Positions 46,869 to 61,380 of a stretch of DNA of 64,000 nt are shown here, piece by piece. This DNA is from Urechis unicinctus. Its lineage: Eukaryota; Annelida; Polychaeta; Xenopneusta; Urechidae. The number at the start of each line of letters is the position of its first letter. Position 1 is the first letter of the stretch. Below the pieces are notes generated by a model that did no database searches, was not told the origin of the DNA, and worked only from the letters and a program-made list of their open reading frames with translations. The position numbers and the translations under genes are program-made. The DNA lies in assembly GCA_034190875.2 (NCBI GenBank), contig CM067343.1, forward strand, positions 42,112,109-42,176,108, read 5' to 3'.

Positions 46869-49175
46869 ACTGAAGAGCATTGCCTAGAATCATAATGTTT
46901 CCACAGAAGTCAGATGATGTCGTTACATTCATATTTCTGACTGTCCACAGCATGTATCACGATGCTCTCTTTGGAGCGATTCCCTAGTGTAGCGAATAAT
47001 AGCGGCTCAAGACTATAAGCAGATAATAATGATAATATTAGTTGCACTAAGCATTTTCATTACTACCACGTCGATTACTCAATGGCTTGTATACAATCGC
47101 ATTAAAATAGTAGGTACAGATGTAATCCAAAATGTAATATTTCCTAGGATTCCCTTTTCAATATGCGAAACCGATTTTTAACTTAGACAACAAGATACAG
47201 TGACTCAGACGTATAGATTTATGCTATGCTATTAATTTACAAGCGCTTTGAGATTTAGCGTCTGCGAAGTGCAAAATCGTCTATGCTGTAGTTTAACATT
47301 TTAATGATAATATCTAATAACTATAATTTTGACTCCTTTCCAACTTTCCATATGTACTGTTATATTATACGATACTTATTACATATATTATGCGATAGTA
47401 TTCGAGGCACGGACACCAACAGTGCAGCCACTACGCCACTTGAGTAATAATATGCAAATATCACGGCCCAAGAATATTGGAAACACTTTGCCTATTCTGA
47501 ACCACTAATATCAATCGCAATATTCCATGATGTGCATAAATGATTTGATACTAATCAGCATATCCTCCTAGCATTGATAAGGGCAAACATTAATGTTAGT
47601 GCAACCATTGATTGACTGATGACAGTGCGGGCCTTGAGCAGTGCTGTATGTTGAAACCAACAAGCCACTTTGAAACATCTACTAACCATGTATTAACTCA
47701 CTTGCTACTTGGGGTCCGGGCATGCCGTCGCTGGGAATGCAATGAACCCTAAAAGACACTTCTTCAACTTTCAGACGAAGTCATACTATGACAGCGGCAA
47801 TGGCCTAGACCTGCTTGCATGATGTATGCAATTGTGTCATACAATGGACCGAGAAAGCGCAAGAACCACCGCAGTATTATCACTCATGGCTGTGTGGGGG
47901 GGGGGGGGGTAGGGGGGGGGTTGGGGGTGCCGAAAAATTGACTTTACAGTTCAATTTACGCTAGGTTCGGGTGACTTGTTCGGAAATTGAACCACAGAAA
48001 CAGAGTAATTGCAACTTTGTCTTTCATTCGGTTCCATAAAAATTATCATGGAAATTTGGTGTCATAGGCACTTTAAGCATTCGTTTGTTCATATAAAATT
48101 GCCACCATTTTACTGGGAAATTGCATTGAAATAATGTGAATGATTTGTAAATCACGCACTTAAAGCCTTGTCGTTTTTCCTTGGCTAATCAGTTGTGATC
48201 CGCAGTCTATTTAGGAGATGTCTAATGCTTATTTAACATCCCGTTTTCTGCAGGAAACAAGTTTCATCACATCGTAGTAACATCAAACACAGTAAGTACT
48301 AAATGCGTAGACAAGCTTATTTATCAAATGTGCCAAAAGTCAGAGATGTGTGTTGGGGTTACATTGATATTATGTTACACCATTTTATTCACTGCTTTGG
48401 CAAGGTAGTGTTTGTAATATGGCTATTATGCATATCACACTGTCTGTTAAGCATCGCGTACGCGTACACCGTTATGCAAAACCAATGCCTACATGTCTAA
48501 CCAAGCCAGAACGACATTATTATCTTACATATTTACTATGTACACTGCCAAATGTTCACCCCAATAGTCCCTATTTTCAACATTGAATTAGTAACTAATT
48601 TTTGTATCAAACCTTATTCAGCGTTTGAGCTTCTGTGAACCCAAGACAGTTGCATGAATAGCCTATTCTGTATTGCATGAATTTTAATCTAATAATCTAC
48701 CATCCAACAGCAACAGTATCAGATAGTCAAATGATACATGCGGCAAATAAAGTCCCACACTGTTTGTGCCCATAACTTTCATCTTCATCTATATTCTAAT
48801 CACAATTAAACACAATTCCCACAGTGATATTTTCAAACGCTTAATACTTTCAGGAACTTTATTTTCCCTTTCCGGGATTAACATGTAGACCGTTAAGCAA
48901 AATGTCAAAGCAGAAGTATACCCGTTTAGTCGTTAAGCAGTAAAATCTGCGTAGCTTGATAACAAACCCAGCTCTTGTGTTGCATATTGATTTATTGGTA
49001 ATGCCAAGCATTTTATGGTAATGGCTCTCTGGTAAATTAAAGCATTTGCTGCAACAGAGTTTGTCGCCTTATATGGCCTTGCTATAAATATTTACTAGGT
49101 AAAATTACATCATTTAATTCAATTTCAGACAAGATGTTTTAGGGAACGGAATATGTCGGTGTATGTCATAGCCCA
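46869..49175. repeat. Segment P5, 8.9-kb copy 2
   Basis: It aligns with 37,936-40,212 at high identity. The G tract reads 14 G, then TA, then 9 G (47,896-47,920), longer than in copy 1. Confidence 0.85.
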
Positions 49176-50840
49176 GTGAGTAAAGTGAGTCTGTCATTAT
49201 ACTAGGAAAGAGTTGCGATATCATTTCATGTCATCAAGAATAATTACAGCATTCATGGCCAGCGTGCATTTCCTACAGGTTCCATGCATCATCGTTTACT
49301 TTCTTTTTAGTGCATTACCATAATCTAAAACACAAACAGCCAATAAGCTATTTAACCACGTTCAATCACAGCATTTGGAAAATAGATATAACATGTCAGT
49401 AGAACCCGCTATGGAGAATTTAACATATACAAAGGTTTTCTAACCAAAGTCGGTTTATTGACATATTCTAAACAAGCCAACTGATTAACGCCTTTTTTCG
49501 ATTAAGCTTTTTTCTCATATCAGTTACTTGCCCAATTGATACCATGAGCAGAATCCTCGAATTTATATATTCCATTTACTCAATATGGCCCTTATGTTGT
49601 TTAAATGAACCAGATTTTGTACACCAGCCAAAATTGTATATTGTAATGAATTAACGCACACATGAACATAGTTTCCTTAGAATAACTAAGCTCGACTATG
49701 CTGTCGAACTCAAGTGTCAATGGGTGGAGTACATATCAATTATAAGAGCCTTTTTGCATTGTGCATCTAAACTGTGTCCTCTGTTTTATGTTGTCTAGTT
49801 CATGTGTATACACTTAGCACAGAAACTGTTGTTCCTTCACATACCTAACCTACAGATAATTTGGTAATGGGATGAACAATGTTTTTGGTATATGGTGTTA
49901 AATTTAAGGGGTGAAATGAATGTTATGTTCCCTGTTCATTTGCCAGTTTGCAATATAATAAGAAGGGAATTGTAGCTTGAATAATTTCATTTCCGTTCTT
50001 GGCTTTATGAGCCATTCGTGGAACCATAAAGAGACATTTTGTTGATTGGTTTAGTCTTTGTTCACCAGGCTACAGATGCATTTCTTGGTTTTATGACAAA
50101 AGTTTGCACCCATTTTATTACGCCGTTTGAATCCATTAATCCTCACATAACGTGACAGCGCATGGTATAGTGCGCTGAAGAAATCATGATATTCTGCAAT
50201 TTGGTTGAGTTGTGGCTCGTAGTATTATTGTTGTAGTGCGCGGCGTTGAATGCAACTTGCCTGCCATCTTGAGCACAATCTACGCTGCGATAACAATGAA
50301 TAACCTATTTGAATCCACCGTGAACGCGTTAGTGTAGGGTATATATGGTATAAGTACTTAAGGTACCATTTTATAATATTTTATTTGCTGGTACATATTA
50401 GCAGCGATTGATTCCTTAGGTGGAATTGGCATCCATTCGACGTCAACTATGTTGTATATGTGATTAATTTGACAGAATAACTGCTTTATATACTATAGGT
50501 AACTCAAGTAACCAACTGCTAAGACACAAAAAGTATCCCTGCTTGTGTGAATGTTGTTTTATTGGACTCAACGTAGGAGCATAGCAATATGGAGATTTGC
50601 ATGCAAGTCAAGCTAGCATTTCATTGGAAATAGCCTGAATAACTTTGGTAGTAACCCTTTTTCAGCCCTATGGTTCAGTGATATCAAGTTATATTATTGA
50701 ATCATGGATCAAATTACATCAATCTATATTATGTTGATTAGTATACTATTAACTGACCTGGTTTGATGTATGCACATGTATGTAAATTTAGCGTGTTTTC
50801 CTTCCGCTGAAAGTGTGACAGAGGAATGTAGTTATACGAA
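49176..50840. other. 1.7-kb stretch absent from series A, copy 2
   Basis: The second copy of 40,213-41,885. No gene was recognised. Confidence 0.6.
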
Positions 50841-50844
50841 GGTT

Positions 50845-51680
50845 TCTACATTCTACGAAAAATGCATCATTACAGGTGGCTGTGAAATGTCTATGTTCAC
50901 TGAAGCAAAGTTAATCCTTCGACAATGGTGGGTTAGCAGCTGAAGATTAGATGTATGGCAACGATTTAATTATCGTATTACCGGCAATGCTCGTCGGGGT
51001 TTATTGTTCAGTAGATCTGCAATGCGTACTCTACCGAACGTTCTTCAAAAGCAAGACCCGGAATAACATCATACTCGAGGATGTGTGTTTTGATTGTATG
51101 CAGCATAAGCCCAAGGTCATTCTATGTGAGGGACGTGTGCGAAAAAATTCAATATGATTATTAGTTCGGCTTATTGTGGAGTGCTTCTGTGTAATTGAAG
51201 TCAGCCGCAAATATTTATCACTTCCGCAAACACAATCAACTACATCTACACAAGAGAGTAACAATGAATCGGATTTGTGAGATGACTGCAGATCTCTGAC
51301 TATCTGTACCTATTCTGGACGCTGCAGTATAGCGGTACAATCACTATTGTTGGTGGTTCTATTTTACGATGGCGTTGGCTTCCTGTGGATGGTTATATTT
51401 TAAGCATCAATACAAGTAGAACACATGTTATTGTCATCCAAAGCTAATAATATCAAAGCACATAAGTAAGCAATTGTTAAGAAAACTTTTTTTGAAGCAC
51501 GTACCATTCTTTTTTACCAAAAGTAACATACATTTCACGGAAAAAGTACTCACAGTTTTAGTTGGCCAAACGTTGTAAATTGTGTTCACTAATTGTGAAC
51601 GTTGTGCATTATGGTGCAAATAGCATTATTTGGTGGCTTTAGTAGCACTTTTATTTACTGTTAATTCGTCCGTTTAATCC
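50845..51680. repeat. Segment P1b, 8.9-kb copy 2
   Basis: The same as 42,020-42,860 with scattered substitutions; directly preceded by the 153-bp deletion point. Confidence 0.8.
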
Positions 51681-51699
51681 GGAGACACGTTCATTATAT

Positions 51700-52115
51700 T
51701 GATTAATTGGTTATGCCGTATCATGATCTGTGGTGTGGAGATGCACACAATACGCACTTGTAACATTGAAGACTCGAACTCCAGGTGTAGGTTTTATAAG
51801 AACTTCAACTTTCGAATTTTAGAAGTAACTTTGCCTAAATTTCAGCGAGAAATGTGTTGAGCTCGGAGGCCAGGAGAGAACTGATTTTTTAAATGTAAAG
51901 TGCATCCCTCAACGACTAAGGCACACCATCCCAATTCTTATGGGACATGTAGTAACCAGGTCTGTGAGGGTTGGGGCCATCGGGCGTTGCCTGGGCAGGA
52001 TGGCCATGTGGCTCTAGAATGTGGGGTATGTATGAGGAGAGGGGGAAGTGGCAGGTCACATGTAGATCACACGTGGATTTGGGAAGCTGGGGTTTATAAT
52101 TAATATCAGCTGTAG
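51700..52115. repeat. Repeat family R, full copy
   Basis: The same as 42,880-43,300, with a few bases lost near 51,850. Confidence 0.75.
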
Positions 52116-52245
52116 GAGGTTACTCCAAAAACTATTTGATTAATTATTTATCATTAAAACAAAATTATTTTATGTTTCTTTTACTACTATACTTATTGTT
52201 GATGTCTGTGAATTGATTGCAAATGTTCGAACTTTGATTATTTTG

Positions 52246-53098
<853 letters not shown>

Positions 53099-53109
53099 AT
53101 TACGCATTC

Positions 53110-55565
53110 GTCGCCACATAAAATCGTGTCGTGTAAAGGATTTATTGCGCCTTGAAAAGCGAATGCTTCTTGCTTATATAGCTAAGTCACATAGTAGCAT
53201 GAAACCTTTGGTCGTAAATTGTGCAATTTGCGTACAGATGTTGATGCTTTTTGTTGAAGTTAAGCAAAATAGACGTGTCATTATCATGAGGTGCTTATGA
53301 GTGTTTTGTGTTATCTTGATGCACAAGAAACTGAAATGTTTCGTGGAACACGATTCACATCCCAGATACGATGCTCATGAATGTTATTTTCTTGTCAGAT
53401 GAGCATGCTGAGGGCATAATTAGCAACCAGTATTTGGAATATTCATATGCTAACTAGTGGTGTCGTATTGGTATTTCACGAGATTAAGCTGATGATTGTT
53501 TCTGTTTACATGCATACAGCATGTAAATGATGGCTGCAATAGACCTTGTAAGTACGATAAGAAGCCAGAGATGTGCTGCGATGGAAAAAGTAAAATCAAC
53601 TAATCTCAATAACCAATATTCGACGGCTCATTTTCTTATTGTCATCCTGTACAGACGTGTCACCAGCCACAATTTTACTACACTTGGTTCATTCTTTGTG
53701 AGTATTAGGCAGTTAATATTGTGATTCATAGTAATGCATCACGTCGTGATTATGACAGCGTGTGGTGTAATGAATAACAAACTGATGCGATGAGAAAGTC
53801 TTAATTAGAAGCACACACGATGTTGAACATATGTGTCGCTAAAACGTTGTGATCTCACCATAATATTGTATCAATCCCAGCTATTACTCTTCCTTAAAGT
53901 GACGCCTTCATAACCCCTGTCTATTCGATTACATAGTGTATTGATGCACAGGTGAATAGTATTATATTTTCGGGCATTACATGTAATAGAATATAATTGA
54001 TTTCATCTACATAGCATACAAATGTTGATGCAGCTTAGCATTTATTTGTGCTATGTTATACACTTATCACATAGCTATAGGGTTTGTATTCATCGAACCA
54101 CATCTCAAAGAAATAGGTTGCAGTGCACATTACCAAACAATTATAGTAGGCTTTCATGCAAAGATTATAATATCACCAGTCAAACTTTCACTCACAGTAT
54201 GTTAATATTTTATGTATTACAATAAGATCGATGTGCGTCAATTCCCAAGACGTATTTGAACACTAAAACACAATATATGTCTCCCGCATTTTACCCATAT
54301 TGTAGAAGATAGATGGTTGTGCTGTAAAATTGTGTGATATGTTCAGCATTGATGCGTCAGCGGCATTATAACACGATCCAAAAATAGATGTCTGTAACAA
54401 TACGCTATTCGTTACACTGGTTATGTTATGCTGGGCATTCCATTAGACACGCAGTTTCGTCTTTGTATGCCATTGCACTCCCATAGGCACATAACCAAGT
54501 AATAAAATGACCCGCGCAAAACAACAAATGTTTACGGTGATGCAGACATAAAGTAGACATTCATGAGAACCATCCCCATATGGACCACTTGGTACCATGT
54601 AGATGATCATTGTGCGTCAAAACGGCTATGCTTTTCGTGTTTTAAGCTGCCGATTATGAACAGAAGAAATGTCCATACATTAACTGTAAGTATAAACACT
54701 CAATCGAGAGCCAGCGAACATGAATTTAAAGTCGCATGTATCTTACAAGACAGACTTGCCAGTTCCTTAAGAGTGCGCTAATCTAATGAAACTCTATGGT
54801 CATAATAAATTCATTGCATGTAAGCAACATCAACAAAACGGATGAAATAACTAATGATAAGATAAGCTGCCGTCTGTCACTAGTTATCGTTAAGATATCA
54901 TTCAAACAGTTTGGAAGGTCAATTGTGTAACACAAGCTTACATACCAAACCATCCATAACTGCTTATTTTTTAAATAATCAATGCGTTCTTGACTCTGCA
55001 ATCTCTAGACAGTAGGTTTTCACATCGGCAGTTGAACGGGTCGTTTCGTCAAATTGCATAAGCATTTGAGTAATATCCATTTCTTTCCGTCGTTACCTGA
55101 TTACTAAATCAGATACGACTTATTGCCAATGAGCGCATGGTAGGCCACAATATGCAAGAGTGCATTCACAATGATACACAATCACTAAATCGCCATAAAA
55201 ATAACTAGCGCACAAAAACTATATAGTTAACAACCTTCTATCCCAAAACAACTGATAGTTATTATCAAGCTAATAGGAAAAACATCCAATCGTAACCTGT
55301 CAGGTCTTTACGGAGGTGTGTGTAGTCAGCATGACTTTAAGTACAGCAGTGAATGTCATTAGCCCCCGCCATATATAACCTCTTCCATTTCAAGGTAATG
55401 AGAACGTGTAGTGTGATGGGAATTGGGCCTGAGACGGTGTTTCCTTTTGCGCAAGTATAAAAAGGTTGTTTGGCAAACGCGGGAAGACGGCAAAGCAGAG
55501 CAATGAGATGCAGGTGCCTTTTGTGTTGTTTTGGATCGTACATTTACGCATTTCCTAACGCTCGA
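53110..55565. repeat. Segment P2, series C copy
   Basis: It aligns with 21,717-25,800 and 5,970-8,350. It lacks the solo LTR of series B and shows the empty site near 54,272-54,285. Open frames are not conserved. Confidence 0.75.
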
Positions 55566-56290
55566 TGTGGATACCAGGTATATATATTGATTCGTGGTGT
55601 GGTATAACCTACTCCTTATTTATGCGGTCGTCGGTAAAGTCTTATGGAATAGGAAATAACATACAGTCGTTCATATACTAGTGTATACAGTTGACTGCGT
55701 CCTATAGTCGTCTGTGCTACGAATCTCTAAGAGCGGGGACACAGAGATAACTTGCTCAAACATAATAGAAGAATGGTGATGAGAAGATAATAATGATGTA
55801 TTGAGGTTGAAAGCTTGAATGTATTTAAGTGTTGCAAAGACCATTTATATTTACGCATCCGTTAGGATGATTCAATGTACGTGCGACTTGATGAGTATTC
55901 ATTGGATTAAAATATTTTCTTGTGCATGGAATATCCAATGCCAGACAGTCACCGACTGCTTTTTGCACGGTGCAATGACAGCGATGTACGAATACAGTGA
56001 TACTGATAATACACCAATGCCCAAGTGAATACTATCTGCTTAATCAGGGGATATTCCCAGTAGAAATAGTCATTCATGTATTATTTCACGAAATAGTTTT
56101 GGTGTTGTTAGTGTTGTCACCGCACATTGATCACAGACACACATGAAGTAGATGATAATTTATTTTTGATAAACAAACTCCTTGAAAGAATTTATCTGTG
56201 CAGAATCCCCACCGATCACCCACCCCAAACCCCGTATACCTTGTCTTGGTAATTTACCACAATTGAATATCTATGAACTAATCTAGAGGC
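55566..56290. other. Spacer, nothing recognised
   Basis: AT-rich DNA with a 69-codon frame (55,819-56,028) of no known family. No match was seen in the other series. Confidence 0.45.
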
Positions 56291-57785
56291 TAAATATTAA
56301 TGTTCATCGGGAACAGTCAGACAGCGAGACATGAACATGAAGAAAAGAACTACAAGATTTTCCTGTTAATATTCATACAAGCGATTTTATTCATTTGTGG
56401 TGGCCTCTCTCGTGAGTTGGCTTTATGCCGCAGAGTAATGGTTTTAGCCCTATCTCTATCTTGTTCCTATCTCTATTGGTCAGTAAAACTATCAAATTAT
56501 TATGGAATTCTTAACTCTTCGATATACATAGAAGCATATTATTTAATGCATTCTATATTATGCAGAATTTAGCATATCTTAGGAATAATATTTTACCCAT
56601 AATGCCTTATCTTATGTGTTTCATTTAAAACCTTGAATCAGTCCGGGATATTTCTATCTGTCAGCGCTCGGGTGGAGTGGAACATTGTTATCGCTTCCTT
56701 TGCAGCTTACAGTCTATAGTAATTGAAGACTTCCGCTTCTCTAAATGCACTTTGTATGCCATTGGTGATGTGTGACATTTACAGGTCAACCAAAGATACA
56801 CAATCTGCTTCAAACATCATCTGGTGTTAGTTCTGTTCTGACGCGCCTTTATTGATCGACAATCAAGCGTGTGATTGGCACCTGATCCCAGAACAGAATG
56901 CTTAATGGAACAAGATTAAAGAATGACAAAGAGGGGGGATATACGATGTGTAGCTACAAACGGTTATAATAAGTAAACACTGTCATAATGACACAGTGCG
57001 AAAATAAATCTCTAGATGCAGAGAGATCGAATTGACCTCCATTATCTCAGCGCTTGTATTTTGGTAGTTAAGTCTCTGGTGCCTAATCGATCCTCACTCG
57101 TCGTCTTCCTGTCTACCGTCCAGAGGATTCTGAGAATTTTCAATAATATCGAGATGGTTGCAAGACGCCTTTAAATAGCAGTGTGGATGTTGGAATACAT
57201 GCGTTTACTCCATTTATATCAGGAACCAGGTCCTCCCGCACAATGAGACGACTACACAATAGCGAATGGATAAAAAGCTATATCAGGCTTGTAATGGATA
57301 ATGTACCTGATCCTCACCGATTGACAATGTGGAAGGCATTGTAAGATATACGTGGTAAATAACAATGGTGAAGGCTTAATTACGCTTCAGTCTACTCCAA
57401 AACGTCGTTCGCAATGTTTAATCAGTCTCATTATTTCCGGTACGACTATTCCCATTGTTGATACAAATATTTGCATCACAAGAGAGCTTGTGTTGCAAGT
57501 GTCATTCCGTCTAAGGGTCATTAAGTGCGTTTATCGTATGTCGTGCCATGATTTATGTTACATTGCTTGAACAAAGCAGCAGGCATACAAGCGTATTTAC
57601 AGTAACCTTATCAGGATTGATAAGTATATAGGCAAGTTACTATTTCTAGACAGAAAAGTAGGCTTTCAAGAGAAAATATTCATCAACATGGCATACGATT
57701 CACCCATTATAAGAACTTCAGTTGGAATAATCAACCAAATCAATAGTGGCAAGTTAAGAATAAAGTCCATATACATCTGACTCTG
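56291..57785. repeat. Segment P3, series C copy
   Basis: The first 150 bp ('cagacagcgagacatgaac') match 61,390-61,560 (series D). Then follow a short 17-bp minisatellite remnant (56,445-56,485), the 'gaagacttccgcttctctaa' block and 'gacaatgtggaaggcattgt' (57,323). It ends at 'aatattcatcaacatggc'. Confidence 0.7.
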
Positions 57786-58200
57786 TCATTCGATACATAT
57801 CGCTATAAAAATGCGTTTACGTCACCAATAGAACACTTTTTAACTAAGAAGACCAAGAACGTCATTTTTACTTATGACAACCATATATATATGCGTATCT
57901 ACAGTGCATGGCACAGGGCTAAGACAATACCCGATGCTATATTTAACTGGTGCTACACCCAATGCAGATATGCGCCTGTGTGCGAATATTATATCGTAAT
58001 GCAATGGCCGGATCAATGCGTCGCCTCGCTAATAGCTGACTCTATTATATGCAAATCAAGTAGTCTTTTCGTCAATATACCGGCGAATGTCGTTGGGTGG
58101 GTCGCAAGCATGGCTGTAGTAGGGTTGTGTTCTGATGAGAGTCATACAATTCATGTCACAAACCTATAGTGCCGGGTTATATTGATAGGCAATCGGCTGA
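57786..58200. other. Spacer with a 92-codon open frame of unknown nature
   Basis: The plus-strand frame 57,891-58,169 has a mixed composition but no recognised motif. The DNA is partly similar to 12,940-13,080 (around 'gcatggcacagg'), where the frame is not kept. I do not call a gene. Confidence 0.35.
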
Positions 58201-59147
58201 TGCATTGAACTGCCGTTAAACACCACGAGAGAGTGACATGAATATGGCCCTACACATCAACCCCCACAATCCTTTAACGATCAATCACTATTTATGCTTT
58301 CCGGCTTAAAAGATTGCTGTTAGGAGGACAGGATATAAATTATTATGGTTAAATTGGATGTAGTTCTACGGCTGGTGCTACCAGTACTTGCCTGCATTTC
58401 CGGATTAAGTTAAGCGTTTGACATTACCAGTTACTTAGGCTAACCTGGTCCAACAGATAGTCATTCCTTTCGAATTATGATGACAACGACAACGGAGGGC
58501 AGCATACGTCTAATGCCTTTATTGTTCAAATTAGCATGCAAAGATATGGGTTAAACAATCTTGATGGAATATATATATATATTTATGAATAGTCCGTCGC
58601 AGCGCTCTGGCTGTCGAAGACCAATCACTGACTCCTTCAAAGAGCCCCGACTCTATCACTTCATTTCGCGCTCCTTACTTACATACCCAACCTGTTTACG
58701 TTGTATATTCTATAATTGAGAAACTAGAGTTGTCATCAAAGAACTGCACATAAAAATTAGCGCAATAAAATTTCTTATTACATCACACTATCCAGCACCG
58801 TTGAACACGGATTAAATTAGTAAGCCTCAATGAATCGTTCTTTTTTTTAGAAATGATGTAATTGGGTCGCGTCATCTGCATTGTGAAGACCGGCGTACGA
58901 AAATTACCATGTTATATTATAAGTGCATTGTGCCCTATATTCTAATTGCAAATCAAGTATCTTCTACTCTCAGACCAGCTGTGACCGTAAAGGCACGTAA
59001 TCGATGAGTAGCAGGTCAAATCACCCAATTCTGCCCATATGTTTGTTGTTGATCGAGACAATTTATACATATAGACATGAAAGAAAGACATTAACTTTAT
59101 AGCTTAAAGCATACATGGTGGGATTGGATATCAATGCATGTTATGGA
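58201..59147. other. AT-rich spacer
   Basis: A short match to series B P4 at 58,805-58,900 ('cacggattaaattagtaa'). A (TA)n of 9 units is at 58,568-58,585. No gene was seen. Confidence 0.45.
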
Positions 59148-59215
59148 GTGATTCGAACCCGCAGTGGGCATCACGCCATACCAGAGGGCAGCTGGTGAGC
59201 ATCTGCCTAATGTAA
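59148..59215 (-). other. tRNA-like relic or SINE head with B box
   Basis: Read on the minus strand, 'gggttcgaatc' matches the RNA polymerase III B box, with an A-box-like 'taggcagatgctc' about 36 nt upstream, near the normal spacing. The T stem pairs poorly and the 5' end does not complement the 3' end, so it is not an intact tRNA. A decayed tRNA gene or a tRNA-derived SINE is possible. Confidence 0.4.
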
Positions 59216-61380
59216 TGACATATGTTGATAAGTGAGTATCAATACTGTTTCAGCCTTATATTAGACCGAATGAAAGAAATGGATCTGATATATCTGCAAT
59301 AGCAGCTATCATCGAAATACGAGAGTCTGATGCTGATTCCCAGAAGTAGAAGGTACATGAAGAGCTGACCAGCAGACAAGTGACATTTTTCAGAAGATCC
59401 GCGAAGCACTTGATATGAGGCAGAAGAAGGCCCTACGACACAATGGTGATAGCGCCACATTCAGGCTATATAACATATAAAACGGCACCCCAAGTATTCA
59501 ACAGATAAAAAGGTGAATCAATCTGAACGGCTGGATCCTGTACTTTACTGTCCTGTACTGTACTGTCCTGTACTGTAGAGTGTCTGGGAAGGCACAACAA
59601 CATGTAATGTAATAGGATTCCGGGCTCCAGTTAATCCTAGGGTGTTGGCTACTTATGATGAGAGTAGTTGGGTTTAGTTACCCGTATAGTGTGTGGGCGG
59701 CTTATCAGTGCAGGCCTGATCAAGTTTCATCAACACAATTATGCAAGAGAACGGGTAGTTAATATTCATTTACCAGCCTCCAATTCGTAAACCTCTGGGA
59801 ATAAAAAATAAAAAAATCTAATTACAAGAAATGAAATTTCAAACTGATGCTTGTTGAATTGTTTGTTCCTCGGCCTATTCCAGACCTGCCTACAGCAAGC
59901 CCTTCCAGCCTTGCCCCTAAACCAACATCAAGTATTCCATGCCTACCAGCTCCCAGCCCTGCCCTCTGTCCACCTGCGTCACGTGACCCTCAATGGTTTT
60001 TAGTCCTACTCATGCCATCACCAATATCACCAAGCCCTCGCACCGTTTATTCTATGCTGCCCCCGGTCACTATTTTTAACATCACCATTTTTATATCAGC
60101 TGAATGGTAATGCCACCGCGGATAAATGCGTAAACTGACTTTTATGTATGGCTGTATGGTACAGAACGAAAATGTAAATATTTTGTCATGCAAGCACTGT
60201 TTGCCTGGGAAAGGTTTCTCTCTTGCCAATTTTAGCTTTCCTTCGCATTCTACAACATAATAAGACGTCATTCCCCGAATTCATATTCTCTGCAGTCCGT
60301 GCCTCAATAAAGGGTTTCTTCCAAACCCTTCCAAGACCCTGCTTGGCAACGGACCTTTGTCTAACGTGCACCACCAGCACCACCTACTGATGTCAGAGGC
60401 TATATTATACATCCCTATTTACCCCTCTAGTTCAATCAACTGCAAACCTAATCCATACATGTATATACTGTGCTGCGTATTGAACCTAAGTACTCCATTT
60501 TTAAGCTTATTTAAGACATTATCATGATTCCTGGACAGTATGGGATGTTGACAACGAGAGCTTGGGACACGTGCAGCAACATTTGCGTAATATACTGTAC
60601 AGCACCGTTAGCCTTATTTGATAACCAGTTAAATGGAGTGTCTCAATGTTGATTGCAAACAAAATTGTCATCCTTTACTATTAAGCTGCATGTGGCAATG
60701 AGAATCAATTGTTGTTAACCCGAATATTCGATGGACACCTTTATAATTATCAAGGACGGTTTATTTACTTTTTTCGTATGACAAATGCGATTGATATAGG
60801 CAAAAGCTCAAAAGGTGTTTATAGAGATGCTATTTTTGTCTACATTATCAAAACTTCACGAGCTCATTTTCTAGCGCAGCCTCTTTACTATATATCTATA
60901 ACAAAGGTGAAGACGTTTATCCTGCAGTAGCATTTTGATATGCATCGCTTAAAGACAATACCCAAAATATCACATTGCATATTGATGTTTAAATTAACGC
61001 CTGGCACTGAAACGTAGATGCTCTTTGTAATGGTGCTTTGGATGCACCATATAAGGTTACATAATAAACCTAGCCATAAATATTCACCGGCAGGACTTGA
61101 TTTGGCTGCTACAACCTTTATCAAATGCCGTCAATTCACTCTCCATTGCCTTCCATCTTATGTGGCTGATTACGGCACGATGGAATTGGCCTCTGCGTCA
61201 TCATCAATGTTTATCCGCTCATATACTGTCTGATAGCAGTTCACCAGCAACTGTAATGCACGATTTGCTCTGTGCTTCACGTCGTATTGGATATAAAAGT
61301 TATTATCCATGGACTGCGTGCATTTGGAACAGTTTCGATAGAATTCAGTGGCAGTTTGTAATGTTTGCATTAAATATTAT
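59216..61380. other. AT-rich spacer, nothing firm
   Basis: It includes a short repeat of 'ctgtactgta' units at 59,536-59,579 and a Pro/Ser-rich 87-codon frame (59,847-60,110) built on C-rich imperfect repeats, probably not a gene. A plus-strand frame of 100 codons at 61,097-61,399 has no recognised motif. Confidence 0.45.

Larger units (their letters stand above)
43428..52245. repeat. 8.9-kb direct tandem duplication, copy 2
   Basis: It follows copy 1 head to tail with substitutions and small indels; in most 60-base lines I compared there were zero to two differences. Copy 2 lacks 153 bp of copy 1 near 50,843, between two CTAC repeats, which suggests deletion by microhomology. It has a small extra stretch near 47,775 and another near 50,595. 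Confidence 0.95.

Noticed and set aside
59847..60110. Pro/Ser-rich 87-codon frame
   Set aside because: The sequence is a C-rich imperfect repeat with low complexity and no splice or family support.
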